From the NCBI GenBank assembly GCA_019638495.1, contig JAHBTQ010000001.1, positions 310,001 to 374,000 on the forward strand: a stretch of DNA of 64,000 nt. Reading direction: 5' to 3'. The notes under the pieces were generated by a model. That model did no database searches and was not told the DNA's origin. It saw nothing but the letters and a program-made list of their open reading frames with translations. Every line of letters starts with the position of its first letter. Positions within the stretch are counted from its first letter, which is position 1. The position numbers and the translations under genes were made by a program. The stretch is from Taibaiella sp. GTDB lineage: Bacteria; Bacteroidota; Bacteroidia; Chitinophagales; Chitinophagaceae. Shown here in pieces: positions 34,291 through 42,788 of this stretch.

Positions 34291-35019
34291 ATGAAAAAGA
34301 CCATCTTTCTTCTTTCCAGCTCCAGTGTTCATGGCCATGGTTTCCTGGAATTCAACCGGGAAGACATTCGCACTTTCTTTGCCGGCCTGTCTACACCGCT
34401 CCTGTTTGTACCCTTTGCAGCAGGCCGGGTGGAGTGGGATAACTATACAGCTAAGGTGGCCGACTTTTTCAAGACCATCGATATACCGGTGACGGGCATC
34501 CATACGGTTGACGATAACAAGATCTTTTCTGAATATAAAGCCATTTTCATAGGCGGTGGCAATACCTTTCGCCTGCTACGCGAGCTGCAACAACGCAACC
34601 TGCTGACGCGCATCCGCAAGGCTGTGCAGGTGGATGGCATGCTGTATATGGGATCCAGTGCAGGCACCAACATGGCAACATGTTCTATCCGCACTACCAA
34701 TGATATGCCAATCGTATACCCCGATGGCGGCTTTGACGCCATCAACCTCTTCCCCTGGCAGATAAACCCTCACTACCTGGACCCCGACCCATCATCTAAG
34801 CACATGGGCGAAACCCGCGAACAACGAATTGCGGAATTTCACCAGGAAAATGACACACCGGTATTCGGCTTACGGGAAGGGTCATACATTTCTATAGCAC
34901 CGGATGTAAGGGAAACACGAGAGATCTTTATAGGGGGCGAACCAGGAGCAAGGATATTTCTGAAAGGACGCCCACCCTATGAAGCGCCCACCGCGGCCCC
35001 ATTTACATTTGAGCAATAA
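34291..35019 (+). CDS. pepE: Dipeptidase E (alpha-aspartyl dipeptidase)
   Basis: A 242-residue class I amidotransferase-fold serine peptidase. By comparison with Salmonella PepE (Ser120, Asp135, His157) the triad is Ser123 in MGSSAGTNMA, Asp138 in RTTNDMPIV and His161 in QINPHYLDP; GETREQRIAEFHQEN and FGLREGSYI are also family-specific. The enzyme releases N-terminal aspartate from dipeptides in the cytoplasm. The ATG at 34291 fits the family N-terminus. The gene is monocistronic, divergent from gldF. Confidence 0.93.
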   Translation: MKKTIFLLSSSSVHGHGFLEFNREDIRTFFAGLSTPLLFVPFAAGRVEWDNYTAKVADFFKTIDIPVTGIHTVDDNKIFSEYKAIFIGGGNTFRLLRELQQRNLLTRIRKAVQVDGMLYMGSSAGTNMATCSIRTTNDMPIVYPDGGFDAINLFPWQINPHYLDPDPSSKHMGETREQRIAEFHQENDTPVFGLREGSYISIAPDVRETREIFIGGEPGARIFLKGRPPYEAPTAAPFTFEQ

Positions 35020-35060
35020 TTCGAATGTAGATGAAACTTTAATATTAGGCTGCCGTTTGC

Positions 35061-35068
35061 TATTTTTG
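35061..35068 (+). promoter_or_regulatory. -7 element of the TPR kinase gene
   Basis: TATTTTTG matches TAnnTTTG at 8 of 8 and lies 17 bases before the GTG start at 35085, implying a very short leader. No -33 element at the right spacing is seen. Confidence 0.35.
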
Positions 35069-35084
35069 TGGCATACGTCACACT

Positions 35085-37313
35085 GTGCACGTAGAAACTC
35101 TGGTAAGTTTATCTAAATATGGGATCAGCATTCGCACATTTGCCGCGAAAACGGCATGGCGTCTGTTTGCCCTATCCTTGGGCTTAGTAGCCCTTTCGTC
35201 GGGCTATAGTTTTGCCGGGAGAAAAAGGGTGGACAGCCTGCGGCATGTTTTGTTGTCACCTGGCACCAAAGACACTACCAGGGTGATGTGCCTAGCGGGT
35301 ATGGCATGGGAATATAAAAACCGGAATTCTATCCCCGATTCAGTTCTCTACTACGCAAACAAGGGCCTGGAACTCGCTTCCACCATCAACTTTCCAAAAG
35401 GGATAGCGCTTTGCAAGCTGCATATAGGCATGGCCAATATCCTGCAAAATGATTTCGGCGCTGCATTTACAAATCTGAATACGGCACTCAGTTACTATGA
35501 GAGTCAGCCCGCCAGCCGTGAGCTGAATGAGGCGTACCACAACATGGGCCTCAACTACTACATGCAGACAAAATTTGAGCCGGCCATAAAATACTTCCAC
35601 CTTTCAGAGGATGTTGCAGACGAACTAGGTAACGACAGCCGGTCGGCACGTGCAGCCTTCTACCTCGGCGACATTTATAACGACAGAGGCAACTATGCAG
35701 ACGCGCTGAAAGAATACCTGAAAGCACTGAAGCTGTATGAAACGACAGGAAATCAAAGCTCCGCATCGAACTGCCTGACAAACATTGCAACGGTCTATGC
35801 ACAGCTGAAAGATTTTGAGCATGCAAAAGAATACATAGGCATGAGCCTTGACAAGTTCTCCCACTCTAACAACCTACAGGAGATATACCAGAATTTCACC
35901 AACATAGGCATCGTATACAGCCTGATGGGAGAATATGACAATGCATTAAAGCTCTTTGATAAAGGCATCGCTCTTACCGACTCCACGGGCGATGAATACT
36001 GGAAAACGGTATTCCTTGCCAACAAGGCCGAAGTCTATACATCGTCGGGGCGGGCAGAGCTGGCCGTAGCCGCATATAAAGAAGTACTGCAGCGCAACCA
36101 GAAAGAACAGGATGTCAACTTTGAGATGTCGGCACATTCCGGCCTGGGGAGAATTCTGTATAACAAAGGAAAAAAAGCAGAGGGCATTGCGCATATGCAA
36201 CAGGGACTGGAACTGATGCAAAAAACCGGCCTGCTGAGAAATGCGATGGAGACAGCGCACGACCTTTCAGACATCTTTGAGAAAGAAGGCAATTACAGGA
36301 AAGCACTCGAATACCAGCGGCTATACGACGTGTATGAGGATAGCATAGTGAACGAGAGCAGCCAGAAGAAGATTCAGCAGCTACAATTCGATTTCGAGCT
36401 GGAAAAAAAACAACGTGAGATCGAGCGGCTGAGCAAAACCCGAGAGATACAGAAAGAACGATCGGACAGGCAGCGCATTGCCAACTGGTCGTTGGTGGCA
36501 GCCCTGGTGCTGCTGGCCACTATAGTAGTGCTCATGTACAGAAACGCCCTGCGCAACAAAAAACACCGCGGCGAGCTGATGAAGCGCAAACGCGAAATAG
36601 AACAGCAGGCAGCGCGGCTGGAACAGCTCAATCATTTTAAGGACAAGACTTTCTCAGTACTGTCACATGACCTGCGTGGCCCTATCAACTCCATAACGGC
36701 TACCATGCGTATGCTCAATGACAATGAGATAAGCCAGGAAGAGTATGCCTCGTTGCAACCGGAAATAAACAACCAGCTGAGCTACCTCAACATGTTGCTG
36801 GACAATGTGCTGCTGTGGGCTAAGAGTTATATACAGGAGGAGAAACTCACACAACCGGCAAACACCAACCTAAGCGAACTGGTCGCGAAGAAGGTATCTC
36901 GCCTGAAGGAAGCTGCTGAACGAAAAAAAGTGACGCTGAAAAATGAAATGGCCCCAAACACGATGGCCTTGTGCGATGAAGAGCAGATAAACATAGTATT
37001 GCGAAACCTGGTGATGAACGCCATAAAGTATACACGCTCCGGCGGAACTATTACAATAAGCGGCGGTGTGATGGGAAACAACGTTACCATCTCCATAGCA
37101 GATACGGGCGTTGGCATGACCAAAGCACAACTTGAAAACCTCTTCTCACCAAAAACAGGCAGAAGCACCTACGGCACTGAGGGCGAAAGGGGCATAGGCC
37201 TGGGCCTTCTGTTGTGTATGGAGTTTGTAAAGATCAACAACGGCACCGTTACCGCTACAAGCGAGCCGGGTAAGGGCAGCACCTTTACCATAACACTGCC
37301 AAAAGCTAAATAG
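35085..37313 (+). CDS. TPR-containing sensor histidine kinase
   Basis: A 742-residue kinase. A hydrophobic N-terminus (about 24-45) likely serves as a signal, then about nine TPR-like repeats fill residues 60-430 (NLNTALSYYES, EPAIKYFHLSEDVADELGN, ADALKEYLKALKLYETTGN). A coiled coil and a membrane segment (about 470-490, WSLVAALVLLATIVVLMY) lead into HisKA with FSVLSHDLRGPINS, where His is present, and a HATPase domain (NLVMNAIKYTRSGG, IADTGVGM, GIGLGLLLCMEF). This periplasmic-TPR layout is common in Bacteroidota. The start is GTG; no ATG lies before the signal. No regulator is adjacent. Confidence 0.88.
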   Translation: MHVETLVSLSKYGISIRTFAAKTAWRLFALSLGLVALSSGYSFAGRKRVDSLRHVLLSPGTKDTTRVMCLAGMAWEYKNRNSIPDSVLYYANKGLELASTINFPKGIALCKLHIGMANILQNDFGAAFTNLNTALSYYESQPASRELNEAYHNMGLNYYMQTKFEPAIKYFHLSEDVADELGNDSRSARAAFYLGDIYNDRGNYADALKEYLKALKLYETTGNQSSASNCLTNIATVYAQLKDFEHAKEYIGMSLDKFSHSNNLQEIYQNFTNIGIVYSLMGEYDNALKLFDKGIALTDSTGDEYWKTVFLANKAEVYTSSGRAELAVAAYKEVLQRNQKEQDVNFEMSAHSGLGRILYNKGKKAEGIAHMQQGLELMQKTGLLRNAMETAHDLSDIFEKEGNYRKALEYQRLYDVYEDSIVNESSQKKIQQLQFDFELEKKQREIERLSKTREIQKERSDRQRIANWSLVAALVLLATIVVLMYRNALRNKKHRGELMKRKREIEQQAARLEQLNHFKDKTFSVLSHDLRGPINSITATMRMLNDNEISQEEYASLQPEINNQLSYLNMLLDNVLLWAKSYIQEEKLTQPANTNLSELVAKKVSRLKEAAERKKVTLKNEMAPNTMALCDEEQINIVLRNLVMNAIKYTRSGGTITISGGVMGNNVTISIADTGVGMTKAQLENLFSPKTGRSTYGTEGERGIGLGLLLCMEFVKINNGTVTATSEPGKGSTFTITLPKAK

Positions 37314-37406
37314 CTACGCTAACTCCAGTCGCAGCTTTACCGTATATATCCCGTCATTACTTCCGGCTTCAAGGTCGAATTTTCCTTCGTATTGTAGTTG
37401 TAGACG
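37314..37406 (-). pseudogene. Possible 3' remnant of a coding sequence
   Basis: A 30-codon frame on the minus strand, ending at a TAG on 37314-37316 and preceded by TAG-TAA, encodes RLQLQYEGKFDLEAGSND and GIYTVKLRLELA. The pattern, with a final GxYTVKLRLEL strand, resembles the C-terminus of LytS-type histidine kinases. It may be the tail of a decayed gene, or chance. No start codon or upstream similarity is seen. Confidence 0.25.
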
Positions 37407-37504
37407 TTACTACCCCAACCACAATTTGTGACAAACACCCCTGAAAATGTGATGAAACCCTGTGCCCTTATGGTTCGGCAGTTGTTTAGTATTTTGCTGT
37501 CTTA

Positions 37505-39346
37505 ATGACCGCCACCACTGACACCCAACAGCCCGACACCGACAACCTGCACTTCCAGCGGGCTGTAGCCTTCGTGAAGGAAACGGGCGAGAATCTGTTC
37601 CTTACCGGCAAGGCAGGCACGGGCAAAACAACCTTCCTTAAGTATATACGTGACAAGAGCGGCAAGCAGTGTGCCGTGGTGGCCCCCACAGGCGTGGCAG
37701 CAATGAATGCCGGTGGGGAAACCATCCACTCCTTCCTGCAACTGCCATTGGGCCCATTTGTACCTGGCAGCGGTGGCGGCTTTGGTCGCAAGGCAGAGGG
37801 AGCAGAGGATAAACATTCCCTCCTCGCCAACCTGAAACTTCGGGAGGCTAAACTGAAGCTGATAAAAAAGCTGGATCTGCTGATAGTAGACGAAGTGAGT
37901 ATGGTGCGTGCGGATGTGATGGACGCAATGGATACGGTGCTGCGCCATGTGCGCGAGCGGCGGAACATACCCTTCGGTGGCGTGCAGATGCTCTTCATCG
38001 GCGACATCTTCCAGCTACCGCCGGTGGCGCGGGAGGAAGACTGGAGCATACTGGGGCAGTTCTATTCCAGCCCGCATTTCTTTGACGCACAGGTGCTGCG
38101 ACAGCACCCACCTGTGTACATAGAGCTGAAGAAAGTGTTCCGGCAAAAAGAGCAGACCTTCGTAGACCTGCTGAACCGTGTGCGCAATGGAGAGCCCACA
38201 GCCTCCGACATCAGCCTGCTGAATGAACGGTACAGTACAGAAATGCCCCGGAATGAGGGGCACATAGTGCTATGCTCACACAACTATATAGCAGAAGACA
38301 TTAACCGCAAAGAGCTTGCGAACATTGATGCACACCTCCACAAGTTTGAGGGAAAGATAACCGGGGAAGTAAACACCAAAAGCCTGCCCGCAGAACATGA
38401 ACTGCACCTGAAAAAGGGAGCGCAGGTAATGTTCATTAAGAATGATCTTCAGTCGCCAAGGCGCTACTACAACGGACGCATAGGCGTGGTAACGGAGATA
38501 AGCGCTGAAGGAATAAAGGTGGAACCATCAGGTGGTGGCGCTGCAATAGATGTGGCACAGGAAACCTGGCGCAATGTGCGCTACACGCTGGACAAGACCA
38601 GCGGCAACGTAACAGAAGAAGAGAAGGGCAGCTTTACACAATATCCGCTGAAACTGGCATGGGCGGTAACGGTGCACAAGAGCCAGGGACTGACACTGGA
38701 GAAAGTGATACTGGATGTGAACCGCTCGTTTGCACCCGGCCAGGTTTATGTAGCACTAAGCCGTTGCACCACCCTTTCAGGCATAGTGATGAGAGATCGC
38801 ATCAATGCTGCCAGCATCATTACCGACGAGCGCGTACTGAGTTTTGCGGCGAATGAAATGGACGAAAATGAGCTGGATGAACTGCTGGAGGCCAGCCGGT
38901 TGAAACAATTATTGACGCAGCTGCAGAGCGTATTCTTCTTTACTGAACTCATCACCTACATAACAGGGCTGCGAAAAGAACTGGATAAGCGAAAGACGGG
39001 TCCGAGGGAGGAGAACCTTGCAACACAAGCCTACCTGTTCGATACACTTGTTGCCGCACAGGTACATGCAGCACGCTTTGGCGAGCAACTTGCTTTGCTG
39101 GTGCCGCGTGGTGACACCAAGGCGCTTGAAGAACGTCTTCAGGCAGCCGTGGCCTACTTCTCGGCACATACGTTTATGCCATGCCTTGAGCGGGTTGCAG
39201 CCCACAAAAAACTGCTTGAGCAATTTCCAAAGGTGGCCAAGCAGAACAAATTGTGGAGAGAAGCAGAGATGGCGATAAGGGCCAAGGTTACCGAAATGGG
39301 AAGCGCATTAGCCATTCCGGGCCATAGTCAACAGAACGGGAACTAA
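37505..39346 (+). CDS. Pif1/RecD-like SF1 helicase
   Basis: A 613-residue helicase. Walker A is GKAGTGKTTF (residues 35-44), with VVAPTGVAAMNAGGETIHSF (motif Ia of the Pif1 group), LLIVDEVSMVRADVMDAMD (motif II), IGDIFQLPPV (motif III) and, in the second RecA lobe, WAVTVHKSQGLT and GQVYVALSRCTTLSGI. These are characteristic of Pif1-like 5'-3' DNA helicases found in many Bacteroidota. A C-terminal helical extension (about 440-613) contains a region resembling an HRDC or helix-bundle domain. The start at 37505 is an ATG with an A-rich leader. The role is probably replication fork or G-quadruplex maintenance (from family). Confidence 0.88.
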   Translation: MTATTDTQQPDTDNLHFQRAVAFVKETGENLFLTGKAGTGKTTFLKYIRDKSGKQCAVVAPTGVAAMNAGGETIHSFLQLPLGPFVPGSGGGFGRKAEGAEDKHSLLANLKLREAKLKLIKKLDLLIVDEVSMVRADVMDAMDTVLRHVRERRNIPFGGVQMLFIGDIFQLPPVAREEDWSILGQFYSSPHFFDAQVLRQHPPVYIELKKVFRQKEQTFVDLLNRVRNGEPTASDISLLNERYSTEMPRNEGHIVLCSHNYIAEDINRKELANIDAHLHKFEGKITGEVNTKSLPAEHELHLKKGAQVMFIKNDLQSPRRYYNGRIGVVTEISAEGIKVEPSGGGAAIDVAQETWRNVRYTLDKTSGNVTEEEKGSFTQYPLKLAWAVTVHKSQGLTLEKVILDVNRSFAPGQVYVALSRCTTLSGIVMRDRINAASIITDERVLSFAANEMDENELDELLEASRLKQLLTQLQSVFFFTELITYITGLRKELDKRKTGPREENLATQAYLFDTLVAAQVHAARFGEQLALLVPRGDTKALEERLQAAVAYFSAHTFMPCLERVAAHKKLLEQFPKVAKQNKLWREAEMAIRAKVTEMGSALAIPGHSQQNGN

Positions 39347-39348
39347 AG

Positions 39349-39404
39349 CTATTCGGCTCAAAAAAGGAGATAATTTGAGCCGAATAGACAATTTATTCGG
39401 CTCA
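39349..39404. repeat. Three-copy TATTCGGCTCA motif in alternating orientation
   Basis: CTATTCGGCTCAAA at 39349-39362 and its exact reverse complement at 39374-39387 form a 14-base-pair inverted repeat with an 11-base spacer; TATTCGGCTCA recurs at 39394-39404 in the first orientation. It lies between the convergent stops of the helicase and cytochrome c genes. No T-run follows on either strand, so it is not a normal terminator; it looks like a set of protein-binding sites or a decayed element. Confidence 0.7.
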
Positions 39405-39415
39405 TCAATGAAAAA

Positions 39416-39805
39416 TTAGGGCTTGATGCCATTTATTGTCACCAGGTAATTGGTGATCTTTTCTGCATTCGCACTATCCACCGGGGCACCGAATTTCTCT
39501 GCCATCTTGTGCACTTCGGCTGCCCAGACTTCTCGCGAGAACGGCGGCTGGGCTGTTACGTATTTAAGTGAGTGGCAAATGCCACAATACATTTCAAATT
39601 CGGCCTTGCCTTCCCCTTGTGGAAACTGCATGTCTTCGGGCGCGATACTCATTTCGCGCACCGACCCTTGATGCGAAAATTTATGGGGCGATACTTTCGA
39701 TGCCTGCATATGTGGCGCCTCGTTATTCCCCTGGTGGCAGGCATCTGCAATAGCCAGCAAGCCGCAAAGACCCAAAGCAAGAAGTGTTGTTTGTCTCACC
39801 GTCAT
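39416..39805 (-). CDS. Cytochrome c, partner of the sulfite oxidase
   Basis: A 129-residue exported cytochrome with one heme c site, C74-GIC-H78 (CGICH). The N-terminus has a signal with a possible lipobox at Cys23 (LAIADAC). A Met near the C-terminus could be the second heme ligand (KMAEKFG). Its start codon overlaps the stop of the molybdopterin oxidoreductase by one base (TAATG), so the two are translationally coupled, as for SorA and SorB of sulfite:cytochrome c oxidoreductases. It should accept electrons from the molybdenum subunit. Confidence 0.86.
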   Translation of the reverse strand: MTVRQTTLLALGLCGLLAIADACHQGNNEAPHMQASKVSPHKFSHQGSVREMSIAPEDMQFPQGEGKAEFEMYCGICHSLKYVTAQPPFSREVWAAEVHKMAEKFGAPVDSANAEKITNYLVTINGIKP

Positions 39806-40998
39806 TACTGCACCTTAACTTTTATATGCTCTATAAATCCACGTGCATAGCCGCTGCGGTTCCATTGTTGCTCAGGTTGAGTGTTTCCCGCCATATCAGT
39901 AGCTCTTACCGCAAGATCGTAGGTACCTGCTGCGGCCGGCGTCCATTCGTGCTTCCACCTGCGCCATGCATACTTGCTCAGCGGAGCGTTCATCGTAGCA
40001 AGCTGCCAGGTTTTGCCCCCGTCCACAGATATTTCCACCTTGCTGATCCCCGAGCCATCGTTAAATGCCAGCCCTTCCAGGTGACATGCGGCACCGGCTT
40101 TCTGCACCACCCTGAAGTCCGGCGTCACAAAAATGGAGTGCAACTTTATTCCCGTGAGCGGCACCGTCTCTTTAGACAGGCTGTCGGGTTTCTCCGTCAT
40201 GCCCGGATTGGTAGTAATGCGATATGCTTTATCCATCCAGAAACCGCTGAATTTTTCACTCAGCACATTAACGTCAGCCAGCGAGCTTATCCAGTAAGAT
40301 GCATACCAACCCGGCACCACCAGTTTTAGTGGAAAGCCATTAAGCAGTGGTATTTCCTCCCCATTCATTTCGTAGGCTACCAGCACCTCGCCATCCAGCG
40401 CATGCGGCACGCTCAGCGATTTTACATAGTCAGGTATAGAGGGTATGGCCCCTGCGTCCAGGCCATTAACGGCAACGTCCACAGCACCTTTTTTTATACC
40501 GGCAGCCTCCAGTATATATTTCAACTTCACGCCCTTCCATACAGCATTACCCATGGCTCCGTTGCCCCACTGGCTTCCCGGAATTTTAGGGTCGAATGTG
40601 GAGCGGGAATTGCCCGAACAGATGCACAATGCCATAGTGCTGTCTGCCGGGAATTTTGTCTTCAGATCGTTCAGCGAAAGTTCCAATGGTTTATCCACCG
40701 CACCATGTATCCTCAGGCGAAAGGTGTCAGCATCTATTCTTGTGACTACCTGGGATAGGTGCCAGCGTACAAAGAAGTACTCATTGGGGGTAATATCCTG
40801 TTTGAATATCTCCAGGGGAGTTTCCAATTGTGGAGGCCTGTCTGTCAGCAACTTCATTGGCCCCTTTTGCGGGTAAGTAGCCAGTGTACTATCTGCAGCT
40901 ACCTCTTCAACCTGCTGTGGCTTCTTATTCCCGCCACATCCGGCGAGCAGGAGCACAGCCGTGGCGGCGAACATTGTATTTCTGATATTGAATCTCAA
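39805..40998 (-). CDS. Molybdopterin-dependent sulfite oxidase-like lipoprotein
   Basis: A 397-residue oxidoreductase of the sulfite oxidase family. The Mo-binding domain has the ligand Cys127 in LCICSGNSRS, with PHALDGEVLVAYEMNGE and GFPLKLVVPGWY; the C-terminal dimerisation domain contains ISKVEISVDGGKTWQ and YAWRRWKHEWT. A lipobox at Cys21 (LLLAGCGG) makes it a periplasmic or surface lipoprotein. The start is taken as TTG at 40998 because it supplies the two basic residues of the signal; an ATG at 40974 would leave a very short signal, and stops close the frame upstream. Together with the coupled cytochrome c it probably oxidises sulfite or a related compound. Confidence 0.85.
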   Translation of the reverse strand: MRFNIRNTMFAATAVLLLAGCGGNKKPQQVEEVAADSTLATYPQKGPMKLLTDRPPQLETPLEIFKQDITPNEYFFVRWHLSQVVTRIDADTFRLRIHGAVDKPLELSLNDLKTKFPADSTMALCICSGNSRSTFDPKIPGSQWGNGAMGNAVWKGVKLKYILEAAGIKKGAVDVAVNGLDAGAIPSIPDYVKSLSVPHALDGEVLVAYEMNGEEIPLLNGFPLKLVVPGWYASYWISSLADVNVLSEKFSGFWMDKAYRITTNPGMTEKPDSLSKETVPLTGIKLHSIFVTPDFRVVQKAGAACHLEGLAFNDGSGISKVEISVDGGKTWQLATMNAPLSKYAWRRWKHEWTPAAAGTYDLAVRATDMAGNTQPEQQWNRSGYARGFIEHIKVKVQ

Positions 40999-41092
40999 AA
41001 AATGGCGGCTTTATTATTACACTCCCTGTTTTTCGCATAAATTTAGCCATTCTTCCACGAAAAGGAACAACTACAAACTAATTGTCAGCGCA

Positions 41093-41533
41093 ATGAACAT
41101 ACGTCTCACAGCCATCGCAGCACTCACCATATTTGCAGCCGCATGTGGCAGCAACGAGCAAAAGGACGACAAACCACCGTTTGAAGCTTCATCAGCTCCC
41201 GCCCAGGCTGCCGCTCCATCGGGAGAGACATTGTATAAGCGCACCTGCACTTCCTGCCACATGGCAAATGGCGAAGGGATACCTAACGTGTATCCGCCGC
41301 TGGCAAAGAGTGACTACCTAAGCGATAAAGAGCGCGCTATAACTCAAGTGATAAAAGGTAGCAGCGGCGAAATAGTGGTGAACGGCAATAAGTATAACAA
41401 CACCATGCCACCACAACAGCTCAACGATGAAGAAATAGCAGCCGTGCTTACCTATGTATATACAAACTGGGAGAATAATGGCACTGCCGTTACCGCCGAC
41501 GAAGTGAAAGCGGCACGCGCCAAGGCGCAGTAA
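41093..41533 (+). CDS. Lipoprotein cytochrome c, divergent from the sulfite oxidase
   Basis: A 146-residue class I cytochrome c. The lipobox ends at Cys18 (FAAACGSN), a Ser/Ala/Pro linker follows, then the heme site CTSCH in LYKRTCTSCHMANGEG, PNVYPPLAKSDYL and a Met ligand in NTMPPQQL. Length and motifs fit small cytochromes that pass electrons to terminal oxidases. It is transcribed away from the sulfite oxidase, with 94 bases between starts, so it may be the next carrier. The ATG at 41093 is chosen for the signal peptide. Confidence 0.88.
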   Translation: MNIRLTAIAALTIFAAACGSNEQKDDKPPFEASSAPAQAAAPSGETLYKRTCTSCHMANGEGIPNVYPPLAKSDYLSDKERAITQVIKGSSGEIVVNGNKYNNTMPPQQLNDEEIAAVLTYVYTNWENNGTAVTADEVKAARAKAQ

Positions 41534-41536
41534 TCG

Positions 41537-42622
41537 CTACAGGTAGCGGTCGCCCTTGTTGCGCTTCACCTCAGCTACATACTCCTTTATCTGCTGCTCA
41601 CGGTTGCGTTCGCATATCAGCAGCACGTCGTGTGTATCTATCACTATGAAGTTTTCAAGGCCCTGCAGCACCACCAGCTTATCGTCAGGCGCTTTGACCA
41701 TGCATTGGGTGGCATCTATCACCATCACGTTCTTACCCAGCACTGCATTGCCCAGGTAGTCTTTCGTGCTATTGTCGTAGGCCGACTCCCATGTACCCAG
41801 GTCGCACCAGCCGAAATAAGATGGGATGACATACACATTGCGCGCCTTCTCCATGATACCGTAGTCAATAGAGATGTTGGTACAGTGCGGGTATAGCTTC
41901 ACAATAGCTTCGTGCTCATCCGCTGTGTTGTAGACATTAGTTGCCTGCAAGAACACTTCGTGCGTCTCAGGAAGGAATTGAGAAAGAGCATTCATGATGG
42001 TCTTCACATTCCACACAAATATGCCGGAGTTCCAGAGAAAGTCGCCGCTTTTCAAAAATGTCCGTGCCAGCTCTAACGATGGTTTTTCTGTAAAGGTCTT
42101 TACCCGATACACACCGTCCAGTTCCTTCTCGGCATCATATTGGATGTAGCCGTAGCCGGTATCCGGTCTTGTAGGCTTTATGCCCAATGTCAGCAGCGCA
42201 TCGTGCTTAGATACAAACTCCAGAGCATCATGTGCCGTGCGTTCAAACGCATGCTCATCCATTATCAAGTGGTCGGCAGGCGACATGATGATGTTCGCAT
42301 CAGGGTTCAGTGCCATTATCTTATGTGCAAAGTAGGCCGCACATGGTGCAGTATTCTTGCGAGATGGCTCGCTGATGATGTTCTTATCACTTATCTCCGG
42401 TATCTGCTCACGCAATGTGTCCATATAGGCTTCATTGGTGATGAAGTAAATATTTTCCGGCGGACATATGTGCTTAAACCGGTTATAGGTCCACTGTATC
42501 AGTGACTTGCCGGTACCCAGCAGGTCCAGGAATTGCTTAGGGAGATGGGTGCGGCTTTCAGGCCAGAAGCGGCTGCCGATGCCACCGGCCATTATGGCCA
42601 CATAGTTATTCTGAATATTCAT
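41537..42622 (-). CDS. manC: Mannose-1-phosphate guanylyltransferase
   Basis: A 361-residue nucleotidyltransferase. The N-terminal Rossmann-like GGIGSRFWPESRTHLPKQF loop binds GTP, and PADHLIMDEHAFE, KPTRPDTGYGYIQYD and FLWNSGIFVWN are standard for GDP-mannose pyrophosphorylases. The length, about 360, corresponds to the single-domain form without the isomerase part. It makes GDP-mannose for glycans. Its end is three bases from the cytochrome c stop (convergent). It is separated from the Nfu gene by a terminator-like hairpin. Confidence 0.92.
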   Translation of the reverse strand: MNIQNNYVAIMAGGIGSRFWPESRTHLPKQFLDLLGTGKSLIQWTYNRFKHICPPENIYFITNEAYMDTLREQIPEISDKNIISEPSRKNTAPCAAYFAHKIMALNPDANIIMSPADHLIMDEHAFERTAHDALEFVSKHDALLTLGIKPTRPDTGYGYIQYDAEKELDGVYRVKTFTEKPSLELARTFLKSGDFLWNSGIFVWNVKTIMNALSQFLPETHEVFLQATNVYNTADEHEAIVKLYPHCTNISIDYGIMEKARNVYVIPSYFGWCDLGTWESAYDNSTKDYLGNAVLGKNVMVIDATQCMVKAPDDKLVVLQGLENFIVIDTHDVLLICERNREQQIKEYVAEVKRNKGDRYL

Positions 42623-42742
42623 TGCGGTAGAAGCCGCTGCTCACCGCAGAAGGCTGTTCAGCTTGGTTAATAACGATATACCTGCTAAAAGTACGGGATT
42701 TTCCGTGAATCCCCGAACTCCAGGCCTAGGCCAGAAACAAAG

Positions 42743-42767
42743 AAGCCACCCCGATCCGGGATGGCTT
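42743..42767 (-). terminator. Probable terminator of the Nfu gene
   Basis: A stem pairs AAGCCACCCC at 42743-42752 with the end of 42758-42767 (one G-U on the minus transcript). On the minus strand CTTCTTTGTTT follows. The plus strand also has a T-rich stretch (TTTCCTTTT), but no plus-strand gene ends here. Confidence 0.6.
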
Positions 42768-42788
42768 TCCTTTTAATAAATCTTGAAA

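Noticed and set aside
39349..39404. Inverted repeat as an intrinsic terminator for the convergent genes
   Set aside because: No T-run follows the stem on either strand and a third direct copy exists, which does not fit a terminator. Reported as a repeat instead.
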